Shown: positions 24,380 to 33,425, numbered from the stretch's first letter. The stretch: DNA of 64,000 bases from Cellvibrio sp. KY-GH-1 (GCF_008806975.1 NZ_CP031728.1:4939501-5003500), one strand, 5' to 3'. The notes: generated by a model from the letters alone, not told the origin. Translations and numbers: made by a program.

Positions 24380-24807
24380 GTTGGTTCCTCATAGTTGTTG
24401 GTGCCGTTGTCACGCTCATCAAAAAAATAGTGTCCAAATATTAAAATTAGTTTTACCGCATTAATTTTCGTTACAGCATTACGTTTCTCAGGATGTTCAG
24501 TACAGTATTTAATAATCACGCAACTGCCAAGTCAGCGGGCATTAGAGACTCTGAAAGATTATAAATATTGGGAATATAAAAAGAAAAAATGTTCTTTAAC
24601 AATGAATTGTCGGTAAAAGGTACTCCGCCATCCCCGGCGCCCGAATGGACGCACCCGCCCGCTTACCCCAAACAGCTGCTAGGCTCAGTTAGCAAAAAAA
24701 GTTGAATCCAAATATCACCCTGGGCCGTATAACCATCGAATCGGCCCAATTCTGTCGGAGTACAGGGGGGTTCATAACAACCGCATTAATAACTAGAGCA
24801 CAGCATC
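24380..24807. other. Divergent intergenic region with boxA-like motif and ECF-type promoter
   Basis: 428 bases without a gene. The left half is AT-rich and presumably carries the leftward propeller promoter. TGTTCTTTAACA at 24590-24601 resembles the Nus boxA core. The right end contains the sigma-gene promoter described separately. Confidence 0.5.
24703..24730 (+). promoter_or_regulatory. Predicted ECF-sigma promoter of sigma/anti-sigma operon
   Basis: TGAATCC (-35-like), a 16-base spacer, then CGTAT. The sequence TGAATCCAAATATCAC followed by CCTGGGCCGT matches the element before the DUF4331 gene at almost every position, including spacer length, which suggests the sigma factor activates its own operon. 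Confidence 0.75.
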
Positions 24808-25350
24808 ATGGATACGAATTACGATTTTTTGCATCTGCTCAGCGCCACGGCGCAGGGCGATAGGCAGGCGTTTGCGAACTTGTATCGCCAAACGGCGGGG
24901 CAGTTGTACGCAATCAGCCTGCAAATGCTGCGTCGGCGCGACCTGGCTGAAGAGGCCGTTCAAGAGGCTTATGTCCGTATTTGGCACAACGCGGGCGATT
25001 ATCAGCAGGAAAAAGGCACTGTGTTGACCTGGATGATCAGTATTGTTCGCTATCGCGCATTGGATATGTTGCGCGCGGCAAAAAGCCGGCGTGAAACCGG
25101 TGACGAATTATTGGAGGAGGCGGAAGACGATCACACGCCCGAGCGCGAGTTGTATGAACAGCGCGATCGGGTGCGTATTGATCGATGTATGGATCGCTTG
25201 GAAGACGCGCAGCGCAGTGCGATAGAGCTGGCTTATTTTCGCGGGCTTACCCATATGGAAGTGTGCGAGCAAATGGAAACGCCCTTAGGAACCATCAAAA
25301 CCTGGATTCGGCGTGGTCTGGAACGTTTAAAAAGGTGCCTTGAATCATGA
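24808..25350 (+). CDS. ECF RNA polymerase sigma factor (RskA-linked type)
   Basis: 180 residues with sigma region 2 (FANLYRQTAGQLYAISLQML, AEEAVQEAYVRIWHNAGDYQ, GTVLTWMISIVRYRALDMLR) and region 4 (RSAIELAYFRGLTHMEVCEQ, PLGTIKTWIRRGLERLK). This is the SigK/ECF19-like type normally held by a membrane anti-sigma factor. It overlaps the anti-sigma start by ATGA, so translation is coupled. Predicted autoregulation comes from the promoter at 24703. The duplicated promoter before DUF4331 points to the downstream envelope operon as its regulon. Confidence 0.93.
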   Translation: MDTNYDFLHLLSATAQGDRQAFANLYRQTAGQLYAISLQMLRRRDLAEEAVQEAYVRIWHNAGDYQQEKGTVLTWMISIVRYRALDMLRAAKSRRETGDELLEEAEDDHTPERELYEQRDRVRIDRCMDRLEDAQRSAIELAYFRGLTHMEVCEQMETPLGTIKTWIRRGLERLKRCLES

Positions 25351-26057
25351 ATTACCTTACCGAAGAACGTCAAAGTGCATTGTCTTCCGAGTATGTGTTG
25401 GGAAGTTTGCAAGGCCCGGCACGCATTCGTTACCAACGCTTGCTCATGCAACACAACAGCCTTCGCCATCACCTCTGGCGGTGGGAAAGCCGGCTGAATG
25501 AATTGGGTGGTGCGCTACCTGCTGTGCAACCTCCGCCCGAAGTGTGGGAGCGCATTCAAACCCGCTTGGGTTTCAATAGCCTGCCGGCTAAGGGTGATTC
25601 GGCCAATGTTGTTACGCGTTTGCCGCAACGCAAGCCGCGCGCATTGCAATGGTTTGCGGGTCTGTCGGCGGCCGCAGCCATTTTGCTGGCGGTATTGCTT
25701 ATTAATCTGCAACCGAGCGAATCCTTGCTGCCGGGGCAAATTGCGGTGGTACAAAGTGAACAAGCGCAAGCGCTCTGGCTGATTGAATTGCGTGACGATC
25801 AATTACTGGTAACTGCTACGGATAAATTCAAACCGCTGGATAATCAGGATTACGAATTGTGGATGGTTGCTGCCGATGGTCGCGCGCCGATTTCCTTGGG
25901 GATCTTACCCAAACAGGGCAAGTTGAGCCTGCCGCGTTCGGTATTGTTTGATCAGTTACAAGTCGCTGCACTGGCGGTGAGCCTGGAACCGCTGGGTGGA
26001 TCGCCAACGGGCCAACCGACCACCGTGCTTTACACCGCCGAGTTAGTAGCTATGTAA
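25347..26057 (+). CDS. Membrane anti-sigma factor, RskA-like
   Basis: 236 residues. A cytoplasmic N-terminal anti-sigma domain of about 95 residues (SSEYVLGSLQGPARIRYQRL) is followed by one membrane helix at about 111-126 (WFAGLSAAAAILLAVLLIN) and a periplasmic RskA-type domain with LWLIELRDDQLLVTATDKFK and LDNQDYELWMVAADGRAP. It would hold the ECF factor at the inner membrane and release it on an envelope signal, usually by regulated proteolysis. No zinc HxxxCxxC motif is present, so it is not a ZAS-type. The signal is unknown. Confidence 0.9.
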   Translation: MNYLTEERQSALSSEYVLGSLQGPARIRYQRLLMQHNSLRHHLWRWESRLNELGGALPAVQPPPEVWERIQTRLGFNSLPAKGDSANVVTRLPQRKPRALQWFAGLSAAAAILLAVLLINLQPSESLLPGQIAVVQSEQAQALWLIELRDDQLLVTATDKFKPLDNQDYELWMVAADGRAPISLGILPKQGKLSLPRSVLFDQLQVAALAVSLEPLGGSPTGQPTTVLYTAELVAM

Positions 26058-26146
26058 TCTAGCGTTATCTGTTTTTAACCTTTATACCGGCAGCTACATT
26101 TTTAACTGACGAGTAAACGTAATAACGACGATGAAACGTCACATAA

Positions 26147-26187
26147 ACCCGCCCTTGGCGTAATGCCACGCGCGGGTCTTTTTTTAT
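26147..26187 (+). terminator. Terminator after anti-sigma gene
   Basis: Outer arms ACCCGC / GCGGGT with inner TGGC / GCCA, then CTTTTTTT. It separates the sigma pair from the DUF4331 operon, which has its own promoter. Confidence 0.85.
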
Positions 26188-26244
26188 GCCATCGCGTGCT
26201 GCCGATAATTAACTTAAAAATAATTAAAAAATAATTAAAAAAAG

Positions 26245-26272
26245 TGAATCCAAAAATCACGTTGAGCCGTTA
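26245..26272 (+). promoter_or_regulatory. Predicted ECF-sigma promoter of DUF4331-TonB operon
   Basis: TGAATCC, a 16-base spacer, then CGTTA; TGAATCCAAAAATCAC followed by GTTGAGCCGT parallels the sigma-gene promoter. A-tracts (repeated TAATTAAAAAA) directly upstream could act as an UP-like element. Confidence 0.75.
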
Positions 26273-26307
26273 AGTGTTATGTCAGTCACTTAACCCAGGA
26301 GTCAACG

Positions 26308-27897
26308 ATGAAACACAAATATCTATCTGCCGTTATCGGCACCCTCTGCGCAAGCTTGCTTGCCACTCACAGTTTTGCATCCAGCCACCGCGAAGCGCCC
26401 AATATCACCCGCGCCCCCGCATTGGATTCAACCGACTTTTACGCCTTTAACAGTTATGAGCCGGGGCGCGGTGATTATGTAACGCTAATCGCGAATTACA
26501 TCCCACTGCAAGACGCTTACGGCGGCCCGAATTATTTTGCGATGGACCCTTACGCGGTGTACAGCATCCATGTGGACAACACGGGCGATGCCGTTGAAGA
26601 CCTCACCTTTGAGTTTCGTTTTAGCCAGGCATTGGCGGGCGGCGAAGGTGTGAAATTAATGGTGGGGCCGGAAGGAAGCAGCCGTTCGGTTGCTGTACCC
26701 TTAAAAAATGTGGGCGGTGTTTCAGCGAGCGATATGTCGGCAGTGAATTTTAGCGAGAGTTACTCGGTAAAATTGCGCACCGGCGATCGCAAATCCGGTA
26801 CGCGCGCCGATGTGCAAATGGCAACCGGCATGGGCACTAGTTTCAAAAAACCGCTCGATTACATCGGCAATAAAACCTTTAGCTCAGCGGCGGGTTATGC
26901 GACCTACGCGAACAGCTTTATTTACGAGATTAGTATTCCCGGCTGTAACACCAACGGCAAAGTGTTTGTTGGCCAGCGCAAAGATCCCTTTGTGGTAAAC
27001 CTGGGGAAAATATTTGACTTGGTCAATATTGTTCCCGTTGAGGGTGATAGTGCGCCCGGTGCTGGCGATGCAGGCGGCTTCCCGGGTGGAATTACCCAAT
27101 CGTCGGCGAATGACGATCTGCTGGATAAAAATGTCACCGCCATTTCGCTGGAAATTCCCAAGGCTTGTTTAGTGGGTAGTGGCAATGGTGTTATCGGCAC
27201 CTGGACCACCGCGAGTTTGCCGCAAGCGCGAATTTTAAATCCGCAAGCATCGTTTAATAAAACTGAAGTGAACGGCGGTGCGCTCACGCAAATCTCGCGC
27301 TTGGGCAATCCATTGGTAAATGAATTGGTGATCGGCCTAAAAGATAAAGATCGCTTTTCGGTTGCTGAACCTAAAAACGATGGCCAGTTTGCGGATTACG
27401 TCACTCACCCATCATTACCGGAATTACTAAATATTTTATTTAAAGATGCGGTGAACACCACATTAGGCGCAAACCTGCCCACCCTGGCGCCGACCAATTT
27501 TCCGCGTATGGATTTGGTCACTGCGTTCCTGACCGGTTTCCCCGGCGTTAACCAATTAAAAACCGTAACGCCTTCGGAAATGTTGCGCTTGAACACCGGC
27601 ATTGCAGCTACAGCGCAAATGCAACAGTCCGCATTTGGTGTAGCGGGCAATGACCTTGCCGGTTTCCCCAATGGCCGTCGCCCCGGCGATGACGTGGTGG
27701 ATATTGCATTGCGCGTAGTCATGGGGCGTTTGTGTTACCCCATTCCTGTTGGCGGTGTCGATACTGATTTGGGTTTATGTAAACCCGCCGATGCCAACGT
27801 GGGCAATGTACCTTTCACCGATGGTGCGCCAGTCAGCGCCAGCATGATGAAAAATACGTTCCCTTACCTCGCTGATCCACTGCCTGGTTCCAAGTAG
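26308..27897 (+). CDS. Exported DUF4331 family protein
   Basis: 529 residues. A signal peptide ends at THSFAS; the mature protein starts SHREAPNITRAPALDSTDFY, the hallmark of DUF4331. The remainder is beta-rich with IHVDNTGDAVEDLTFEFRF and late GRRPGDDVVDIALRV. No enzymatic motif is known for the family; members occur in periplasmic or outer-surface loci with HupE/UreJ-like and TonB genes. It is the first gene of a five-gene operon under a predicted ECF promoter, CCAGGAG before the ATG. A role as a secreted ligand- or metal-binding protein is an inference. Confidence 0.9.
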   Translation: MKHKYLSAVIGTLCASLLATHSFASSHREAPNITRAPALDSTDFYAFNSYEPGRGDYVTLIANYIPLQDAYGGPNYFAMDPYAVYSIHVDNTGDAVEDLTFEFRFSQALAGGEGVKLMVGPEGSSRSVAVPLKNVGGVSASDMSAVNFSESYSVKLRTGDRKSGTRADVQMATGMGTSFKKPLDYIGNKTFSSAAGYATYANSFIYEISIPGCNTNGKVFVGQRKDPFVVNLGKIFDLVNIVPVEGDSAPGAGDAGGFPGGITQSSANDDLLDKNVTAISLEIPKACLVGSGNGVIGTWTTASLPQARILNPQASFNKTEVNGGALTQISRLGNPLVNELVIGLKDKDRFSVAEPKNDGQFADYVTHPSLPELLNILFKDAVNTTLGANLPTLAPTNFPRMDLVTAFLTGFPGVNQLKTVTPSEMLRLNTGIAATAQMQQSAFGVAGNDLAGFPNGRRPGDDVVDIALRVVMGRLCYPIPVGGVDTDLGLCKPADANVGNVPFTDGAPVSASMMKNTFPYLADPLPGSK

Positions 27898-27907
27898 GAG
27901 GTGAATG

Positions 27908-28405
27908 ATGAAAACTTTATCGCTTCTAATTCCGTTAAGTATTGCACTCCTACTGAGTGCGTGCGGTGGTGACAATAAAAAGAAACCACCCAAAGCCAAT
28001 ACGTCACCCATTGCGATGGCCGCGAGTGTTACCACACAGGCAGACACGCCAGCGACCGGTAAATTAATGGCCAGTGATGCAGACAAAGACCGGTTAAGTT
28101 TTGCAGTGTCAACGCCGCCTGTGAACGGCACGTTAATGCTGGAAACAGATGGCTCTTTTCGGTATTTGCCCAATGTGGATTTTACCGGCACTGATCAATT
28201 TGCGTTTACCGTTTTCGATGGCAAGGCGACCTCAACCAGTGCCATGGTAAATATCACAATCGATTTATTGGCTGTGAATATGGGCGCTTACACCCGTAAA
28301 GCCTTTGCACAAACTGAAACAGATACACCCCTGTCGCTGGATAGCCGAGCGATCACTCAGGATGCCACCGAAGAAACAGCGTTCGATGATTTGTTAATGC
28401 CGTAA
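27908..28405 (+). CDS. Lipoprotein with one cadherin/Ig-like (VCBS-type) domain
   Basis: About 165 residues. AGGAGG is 6 bases before the ATG at 27908 (the ATG at 27905 is too close). The lipobox is LLLSAC, then GGDNKKKPPK. Residues about 30-120 carry the tandem-Ig signature SDADKDRLSFAVSTPPVNGT and SFRYLPNVDFTGTDQFAFTV, usually found in multi-copy adhesins but here single. The C-terminal 45 residues are Thr/Asp-rich and unassigned. It follows the DUF4331 gene by 10 bases and its Shine-Dalgarno overlaps that stop, so they are co-translated. Probably an envelope scaffold or binding subunit. Confidence 0.85.
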   Translation: MKTLSLLIPLSIALLLSACGGDNKKKPPKANTSPIAMAASVTTQADTPATGKLMASDADKDRLSFAVSTPPVNGTLMLETDGSFRYLPNVDFTGTDQFAFTVFDGKATSTSAMVNITIDLLAVNMGAYTRKAFAQTETDTPLSLDSRAITQDATEETAFDDLLMP

Positions 28406-28504
28406 AAAATCGACAACGATTGCGCCCGCTATGGACAGTGGGCTTTTTAAAAAAATGACAGATTACAAATAGTTTTTATTGCTGCCTTGCAGCGGGTGGT
28501 AACG

Positions 28505-29623
28505 ATGAAATACCAAATGGCAATGACAGTATTTTACTGTTTGATAGCGAGCGCCCAGGCGAAGCCCTACATTCCTGCCTCGCCGGACGAGGTGATTGCG
28601 GTGTGGGATATGGCTGCGTCCCGGCAAATACACGGCTTACCCACAAAAAATAATTTGCCGCCTGAGGATATCGCCGCGCTGACGCAATTGGCGAATCAAT
28701 ATTTAGACCAAGCGGCGCAACCGGGGTTCGCCTATTTGTACGGCGTGACTGAAGCACTGCTAAAGCCTGCCATTAAAAATAACGTTCAGGACACCGCACT
28801 CCTGGTGGCCTGGGCGCAAGTGCAACAACACCAACATAAATTTCTGCTCGCACAAGAAATTCTGAAAAAAATTTTCACCCGTGAGCCAAACCACATCGCC
28901 GCTAATTTACTCGCGGCGCGTTTGCAATTAATTCAGGGGAATCCCACGGCGGCTCAGGCTTATTGTTTAAAACTGTTAGGCCATGCGGATCTGCTCACGT
29001 TCAGCGCCTGTTCCCTGGAGGCGCGCAGTTACCAGGGCGAAAAAGCACTCGCCGAAAGCTACGCACAATTACAACAACTGTTAGCCTCCCAAGGTTTGCC
29101 GGATGACGAGCGCCAGTTGTGGGTTTTGCAAATGTTGGCTGACATGGCAGTGCGTTTGCAGCTGTATACCCAAGCGCAGGATTTGCTGGCAAAAATGTCC
29201 CAGCCAAAAAGCCTGAGCGCTTGGGTGCAATGGGCCGATATCCAACTTGCCCTGAATAACAACCCCTTGGTTGCAGAAAAAATAACCGATGTAATTAAAC
29301 AGACTAGTCAGCTCGATGACGCCTTGCTGATCCGCCTGGTGATGGCGGAAAAAAAATTAACCGGCGAAAGCCAATGGCAAATGCAATTGCAAGAGCGCTT
29401 CGCATTGCGTGAACAGCGCGATGACCAGGCCCATGCCGCTGACTTGGCGATTTATTACCTGGATGTATCCCGTGATGCAAAAAAAGCGCTCTATTGGGCG
29501 GAACGCAATTGGCAGGATGCGCGCGAGCCTGGCGATAAAAAATTATTAGTCCGCGCACAGCAGTTGGCGGGTGTTACAGAAAACCTGTCAGAAAAAAATA
29601 TCCCCCCGATGGAGGCAAAATAA
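28505..29623 (+). CDS. Exported TPR-like repeat protein
   Basis: 372 residues from the ATG at 28505, with a signal peptide (MAMTVFYCLIASAQAK). The mature part is alpha-helical with TPR-like repeats, e.g. ALLVAWAQVQQHQHKFLLAQ, ILKKIFTREPNHIAANLLAA, AESYAQLQQLLASQGLPDD. TPR proteins mediate protein assembly; in the periplasm here. Its TAA overlaps the next ATG (TAATG), so HupE translation is coupled. Third gene of the predicted ECF-controlled operon. No specific partner can be read from the sequence. Confidence 0.85.
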   Translation: MKYQMAMTVFYCLIASAQAKPYIPASPDEVIAVWDMAASRQIHGLPTKNNLPPEDIAALTQLANQYLDQAAQPGFAYLYGVTEALLKPAIKNNVQDTALLVAWAQVQQHQHKFLLAQEILKKIFTREPNHIAANLLAARLQLIQGNPTAAQAYCLKLLGHADLLTFSACSLEARSYQGEKALAESYAQLQQLLASQGLPDDERQLWVLQMLADMAVRLQLYTQAQDLLAKMSQPKSLSAWVQWADIQLALNNNPLVAEKITDVIKQTSQLDDALLIRLVMAEKKLTGESQWQMQLQERFALREQRDDQAHAADLAIYYLDVSRDAKKALYWAERNWQDAREPGDKKLLVRAQQLAGVTENLSEKNIPPMEAK

Positions 29624-30735
29624 TGCGCTGGCCTTCATTGATCATTTTTTTCATGACATGCGTTACCGTGCTGCCGGTCTGTGCACACCAACTGAGTACT
29701 GCCTATGCAAGGTTACAAATCAATTCGCAGGGGCTCGTCAGCGGCGAGTGGCAACTTCGCCTGTACGACCTGGAGCAGGCGGTTGGTGTCGATGTTAATG
29801 GCGATGGCAATTTGCGTTGGGGGGAATTGCAAGTGCGCGCGGAAGTCGTTCAGCACTATTTGTCCAATCAAGTGCAAATTAGCCGTGGTAACTCGCGCTG
29901 TTCGTTAATCATCACCGATGAATGGAAAATTGATTCCCATTTCAATGAATCCTATTTGCAAGTACCTGTGCGTGCACAGTGTGCGCTGGCTGGTGCCGTT
30001 GCTATTCACTATAGCGCTTTCTTTAACGAGAATACCGAGCACAAATTATTGCTGACCTTGAACAGCGATACCGCGCAAAGCAGCCGCGTGTTGAGCGAGG
30101 CACAGCCAGAAATTATCTGGAATGTGTCGGCGGGTGATCCTTGGCAGACCTTTTATGAATTTGTGTATCAAGGCATGGTACATATCTGGATCGGTATAGA
30201 TCACATTTTATTTTTATTATCGCTACTGCTGGTGAGCGTATTAATTCGTCGCAACGGGCGCTGGGTTGCCAATCATGATTCGCGAAATATCCTCGTTAAC
30301 ACCGCCTGGATCGTCACTGCATTTACGCTTGCGCATTCCATTACGTTGTCTGCAACGGCTTTGGGCCTTATTCATTTTTCAAGCCGCTGGGTGGAAGTGG
30401 GTATTGCGCTGTCGGTCATGCTGGTTGCGCTCAATAATATTTATCCATTAGTCGTGCGTTTGGGGTGGCTCACTTTTGCGTTTGGTTTATTGCACGGAAT
30501 GGGGTTTGCCGGCGTGTTGGGTGAATTGGGTTTGCCGGCGGATCAACAAATTCTTACGGTGCTGGCATTTAATGTGGGCGTGGAGCTGGGGCAAATGGCG
30601 ATTGTGTTGTTGCTGTTACCGCTGTTTATTTTTCTCCGAAATCAATTGTGGTACGCTCGGTACGCGTTGACCGGTATTTCGATAATCATTGCATTCATCG
30701 CTTTACAATGGGTAATCGAACGCTGGCTTGGTTAA
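29623..30735 (+). CDS. HupE/UreJ-family membrane protein with EF-hand-bearing N-terminal domain
   Basis: 370 residues. After a signal peptide an extracytoplasmic N-terminal domain (about 22-180) contains DVNGDGNLRWGE, a canonical 12-residue EF-hand calcium loop. The C-terminal half has 6-7 membrane helices with the HupE/UreJ_2 His/Asp motifs MVHIWIGIDHILFLL, FTLAHSITLSATALG and GLLHGMGFAGVLGELG. HupE/UreJ proteins are linked to nickel or other divalent metal uptake; this longer subgroup is less understood. It lies directly before a TonB receptor, which suggests a joint uptake route across both membranes. The metal or cargo is not known. Confidence 0.88.
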   Translation: MRWPSLIIFFMTCVTVLPVCAHQLSTAYARLQINSQGLVSGEWQLRLYDLEQAVGVDVNGDGNLRWGELQVRAEVVQHYLSNQVQISRGNSRCSLIITDEWKIDSHFNESYLQVPVRAQCALAGAVAIHYSAFFNENTEHKLLLTLNSDTAQSSRVLSEAQPEIIWNVSAGDPWQTFYEFVYQGMVHIWIGIDHILFLLSLLLVSVLIRRNGRWVANHDSRNILVNTAWIVTAFTLAHSITLSATALGLIHFSSRWVEVGIALSVMLVALNNIYPLVVRLGWLTFAFGLLHGMGFAGVLGELGLPADQQILTVLAFNVGVELGQMAIVLLLLPLFIFLRNQLWYARYALTGISIIIAFIALQWVIERWLG

Positions 30736-30745
30736 GGAGCAAATA

Positions 30746-32809
30746 ATGAAGCGCATTTTTATTGGAGCTGTTGTCGAATCGTTATTCGTCAGCAGTAATT
30801 TGGCATTAGCTAACGCGGCGATTAACCAGAGCGACCTGGCTCAGGTTGAAAACCTCATGGTGTATGGCACACAGTTAAATTTATTGGGCACCAGTATCGC
30901 GGCGGCAGAAGGTGTAATCGGCAGCGGTGAAATTGAACAGCGCCCGGTATTGCGCACCGGCGAAATATTGGAGTTTGTACCGGGCATGGTAGTCACCCAA
31001 CACAGTGGGTCGGGTAAAGCCAACCAATATTTTTTGCGCGGTTTTAACCTTGATCACGGCACAGATTTTTCCACCGCTATTGATGGTATGCCAGTAAACA
31101 TGCGCAGCCACGGGCACGGGCAGGGCTATACGGATTTGAATTTTATTATCCCGGAATTAATTGAGAATATTCGCTATCGCAAAGGACCTTATTACGCGGA
31201 AGTTGGGGATTTTTCCGGCGCGGGCGCGGCCGAATTTTCGGTAAAAAATTTGTTAGCTGCTGGCCAGCTTTCACTAACAGGCGGCGAGTTTGATTATCGA
31301 CGCCTGTACGCTGCCCATCAAACTTCACTCGCGTCCGGGCAATTGTTATTCGGTGTGGAAGCGCAAACCTATGACGGCCCTTGGGCAGACATCAACGAAG
31401 CAGTGGAAAAAACCAATCTGTTGGTTCGTTATTCAACGACATTGGCAGACGGTACCTTCTCACTAACTCTGATGGGTTATGACAATCAATGGGTCGCAGC
31501 CGATCAAATTCCCGCGCGCGCTGTTGAGCAGCAAGTCATCCATCGACTTGGCTCGCTGGATAAGGATGTTGGCGGTGAGTCGAGCCGCTACAGTGTCTCT
31601 GGTCAGTGGCAAAACCCCGATTGGAAAATCAATGCTTATATTATCGATTCTGACTTGAATTTATTTTCCAACTTCACCTATTTTTTGGATGATCCCATCA
31701 ACGGTGATGAATTTGAGCAAGTAGATAATCGCCAGATAATGGGTGGAGAGATTAAACGGAACCTCGCCACTGATATTGCCGGAAAACCGCTCACGCACAC
31801 ACTTGGTGTACAAGTTCGGCACGATGCGATTGATGAAGTGGGCTTGTACAAAACCCGTGCGCGTGAACGTATAAGCACAACCCGCACTGATGCGATTGAT
31901 GAAACCTCAATAGCTTTGTTTGCGCAAAGCGATTTGCAATTCACCGAAAAATTTCGCGGGCACTTGGGTGTGCGCCACGATTATTTGGCAGTGGATGTAC
32001 ACAGTGATCTGGTGCAAAACTCCGGTGATGCCAGCGACGGTATGACGAATGTTAAAGCGGGTGTTAGTTATCAATTAACAGATTCGATTGAAACCTATGT
32101 GAACATCGGCCAGGGTTTTCATTCCAACGACGCACGCGGCGCAACGATTACGCGTGATCCAATCACCGGCGCCATCGCCGAGCCTGTCGATTTATTATCG
32201 CGTTCAGACGGCGCAGAGCTTGGGCTGAAACTATTTGATCAGGATAGCTACAACATTTCCGCGTCCCTGTGGCATTTGCAACTCGATTCAGAATTATTGT
32301 TTGTGGGGGATGCGGGCAACACCGAAGCGAGCCGCGCCTCTGCGCGCTCAGGTATTGAACTCGCCGGTTATTTTTGGTTTGCAGACGGGTGGAGTCTGGA
32401 CACTGAATTGGCCTGGACGCGTTCACGCTTTACCGAAGCGCAATCCGAAGAAGGAAAATACGTGGATGGTTCAGTGCCTTTTGTTGCCAGTGCAGGCATC
32501 ACTTACGCCCCGGCCCAAACGGGATTTCATGGCAGCCTGCGCTTACGCCATTTCGGCGCGCGCCAACTGGATTCATTCGGTTTACACAAAGGCAAAAAAA
32601 CAAGTCTCGTCAACATCGGCGTAGGCTACCGCTGGCAACAGTTAAGCCTGGGCCTGGATGTGTTCAACCTATTGGACAGCCGCGATCACAATATCGACTA
32701 TTTTTATACCTCGCGTTTGGCCGGCGAACCTGAAGGCGGCGAGGAAGATCTACACTTCCACCCGGTTGAACCCCGCAGCCTGCGTGTGCGTCTTGAATAT
32801 TCGTTTTGA
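30746..32809 (+). CDS. TonB-dependent outer-membrane receptor
   Basis: About 687 residues from the ATG at 30746; AAGGAG lies 7 bases upstream. After the signal peptide the plug domain shows QVENLMVYGT (TonB box region), LRTGEILEFVPGMVVTQHSG and QYFLRGFNLDHGTDFSTAID, then FRKGPYYAEVGDFSGAG-like text (YRKGPYYAEVGDFSG). The beta-barrel ends in RSLRVRLEYSF with the C-terminal Phe typical of BAM substrates. A His-rich DHGTD..SHGHGQGY region in the plug may bind metal. Last gene of the operon, followed by a strong terminator. Substrate unknown; metal complexes are likely given HupE/UreJ next to it. Confidence 0.93.
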   Translation: MKRIFIGAVVESLFVSSNLALANAAINQSDLAQVENLMVYGTQLNLLGTSIAAAEGVIGSGEIEQRPVLRTGEILEFVPGMVVTQHSGSGKANQYFLRGFNLDHGTDFSTAIDGMPVNMRSHGHGQGYTDLNFIIPELIENIRYRKGPYYAEVGDFSGAGAAEFSVKNLLAAGQLSLTGGEFDYRRLYAAHQTSLASGQLLFGVEAQTYDGPWADINEAVEKTNLLVRYSTTLADGTFSLTLMGYDNQWVAADQIPARAVEQQVIHRLGSLDKDVGGESSRYSVSGQWQNPDWKINAYIIDSDLNLFSNFTYFLDDPINGDEFEQVDNRQIMGGEIKRNLATDIAGKPLTHTLGVQVRHDAIDEVGLYKTRARERISTTRTDAIDETSIALFAQSDLQFTEKFRGHLGVRHDYLAVDVHSDLVQNSGDASDGMTNVKAGVSYQLTDSIETYVNIGQGFHSNDARGATITRDPITGAIAEPVDLLSRSDGAELGLKLFDQDSYNISASLWHLQLDSELLFVGDAGNTEASRASARSGIELAGYFWFADGWSLDTELAWTRSRFTEAQSEEGKYVDGSVPFVASAGITYAPAQTGFHGSLRLRHFGARQLDSFGLHKGKKTSLVNIGVGYRWQQLSLGLDVFNLLDSRDHNIDYFYTSRLAGEPEGGEEDLHFHPVEPRSLRVRLEYSF

Positions 32810-32840
32810 TTTTTTTTTAATCTTCATTGGTTGGATTCAA

Positions 32841-32868
32841 CAAAGGCGGCAGTTGCCGCCTTTGTTTT
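32841..32868 (+). terminator. Terminator of the DUF4331-TonB operon
   Basis: CAAAGGCGGC / GCCGCCTTTG stem with loop AGTT and TTTT tail. Confidence 0.9.
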
Positions 32869-33238
32869 AACTGACAGCTTGCCTCTTCAAATGCCCATCA
32901 ATCCGCTCAATCACATACGCAATACTATTAATCGCCCGCGGCGGTAATTTTATTCGCTCATTCACCTGATCAAACAACACCTCCAACAAACACGCCTGCG
33001 CCCACAATTGGTACGCCGCATCTTCATCGGTTTTGGCTGGCAGGGGTTTGCAAATTACCGTAAGTACTTGCCCGCTGGGCGAACGAATTTCAAGGCAGGA
33101 TTTTTGGTAAAACGTGTATTGGAGTTGATCGAGTTTAATAACAAGGGACGTGGGGAACGGGGGAGGGAAAACTATATTATCCATAACAACATTCTCTTTG
33201 ATCTGTTTGTGTAATCGCCGCATGAGGTCGTAATTCAT
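32867..33238 (-). CDS. Hypothetical protein
   Basis: 123 residues, soluble, no signal. Contains TFYQKSCLEIRSPSGQVLTV and a helical C-terminal half (AAYQLWAQACLLEVLFDQVN). An alternative start is the Met at residue 19 (MDNIVFPPPF). No family recognised. It converges on the TonB operon. Codon use is similar to its core neighbours, so it is likely real, but with no functional hint. Confidence 0.55.
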   Translation of the reverse strand: MNYDLMRRLHKQIKENVVMDNIVFPPPFPTSLVIKLDQLQYTFYQKSCLEIRSPSGQVLTVICKPLPAKTDEDAAYQLWAQACLLEVLFDQVNERIKLPPRAINSIAYVIERIDGHLKRQAVS

Positions 33239-33369
33239 GGGGGCGAACTGAGCAGGGTTACGACCACCGGCAACAGATCACACCGGCCCACCCGAAGGTG
33301 GCCCCACCCAGCCCGCCATAACAAACAGGCAAAGCTGTGCGAGGACACAAAATACTCACGTATTCAGTG

Positions 33370-33425
33370 CCGATCTATTGTCGGGGGTCGTAATCCCGAC
33401 TGCGGGATTTACCGCAGCGCGGGCA
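33370..33425. repeat. Intergenic REP-like palindrome
   Basis: TTGTCGGGGGTCGTAATCCC followed by GACTGCGGGATTTACCGCAG: nested arms TGCGG..CCGCA and GGGATT..AATCCC. Similar elements lie near 15380-15500. The surrounding 33239-33518 has no gene. Confidence 0.65.
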
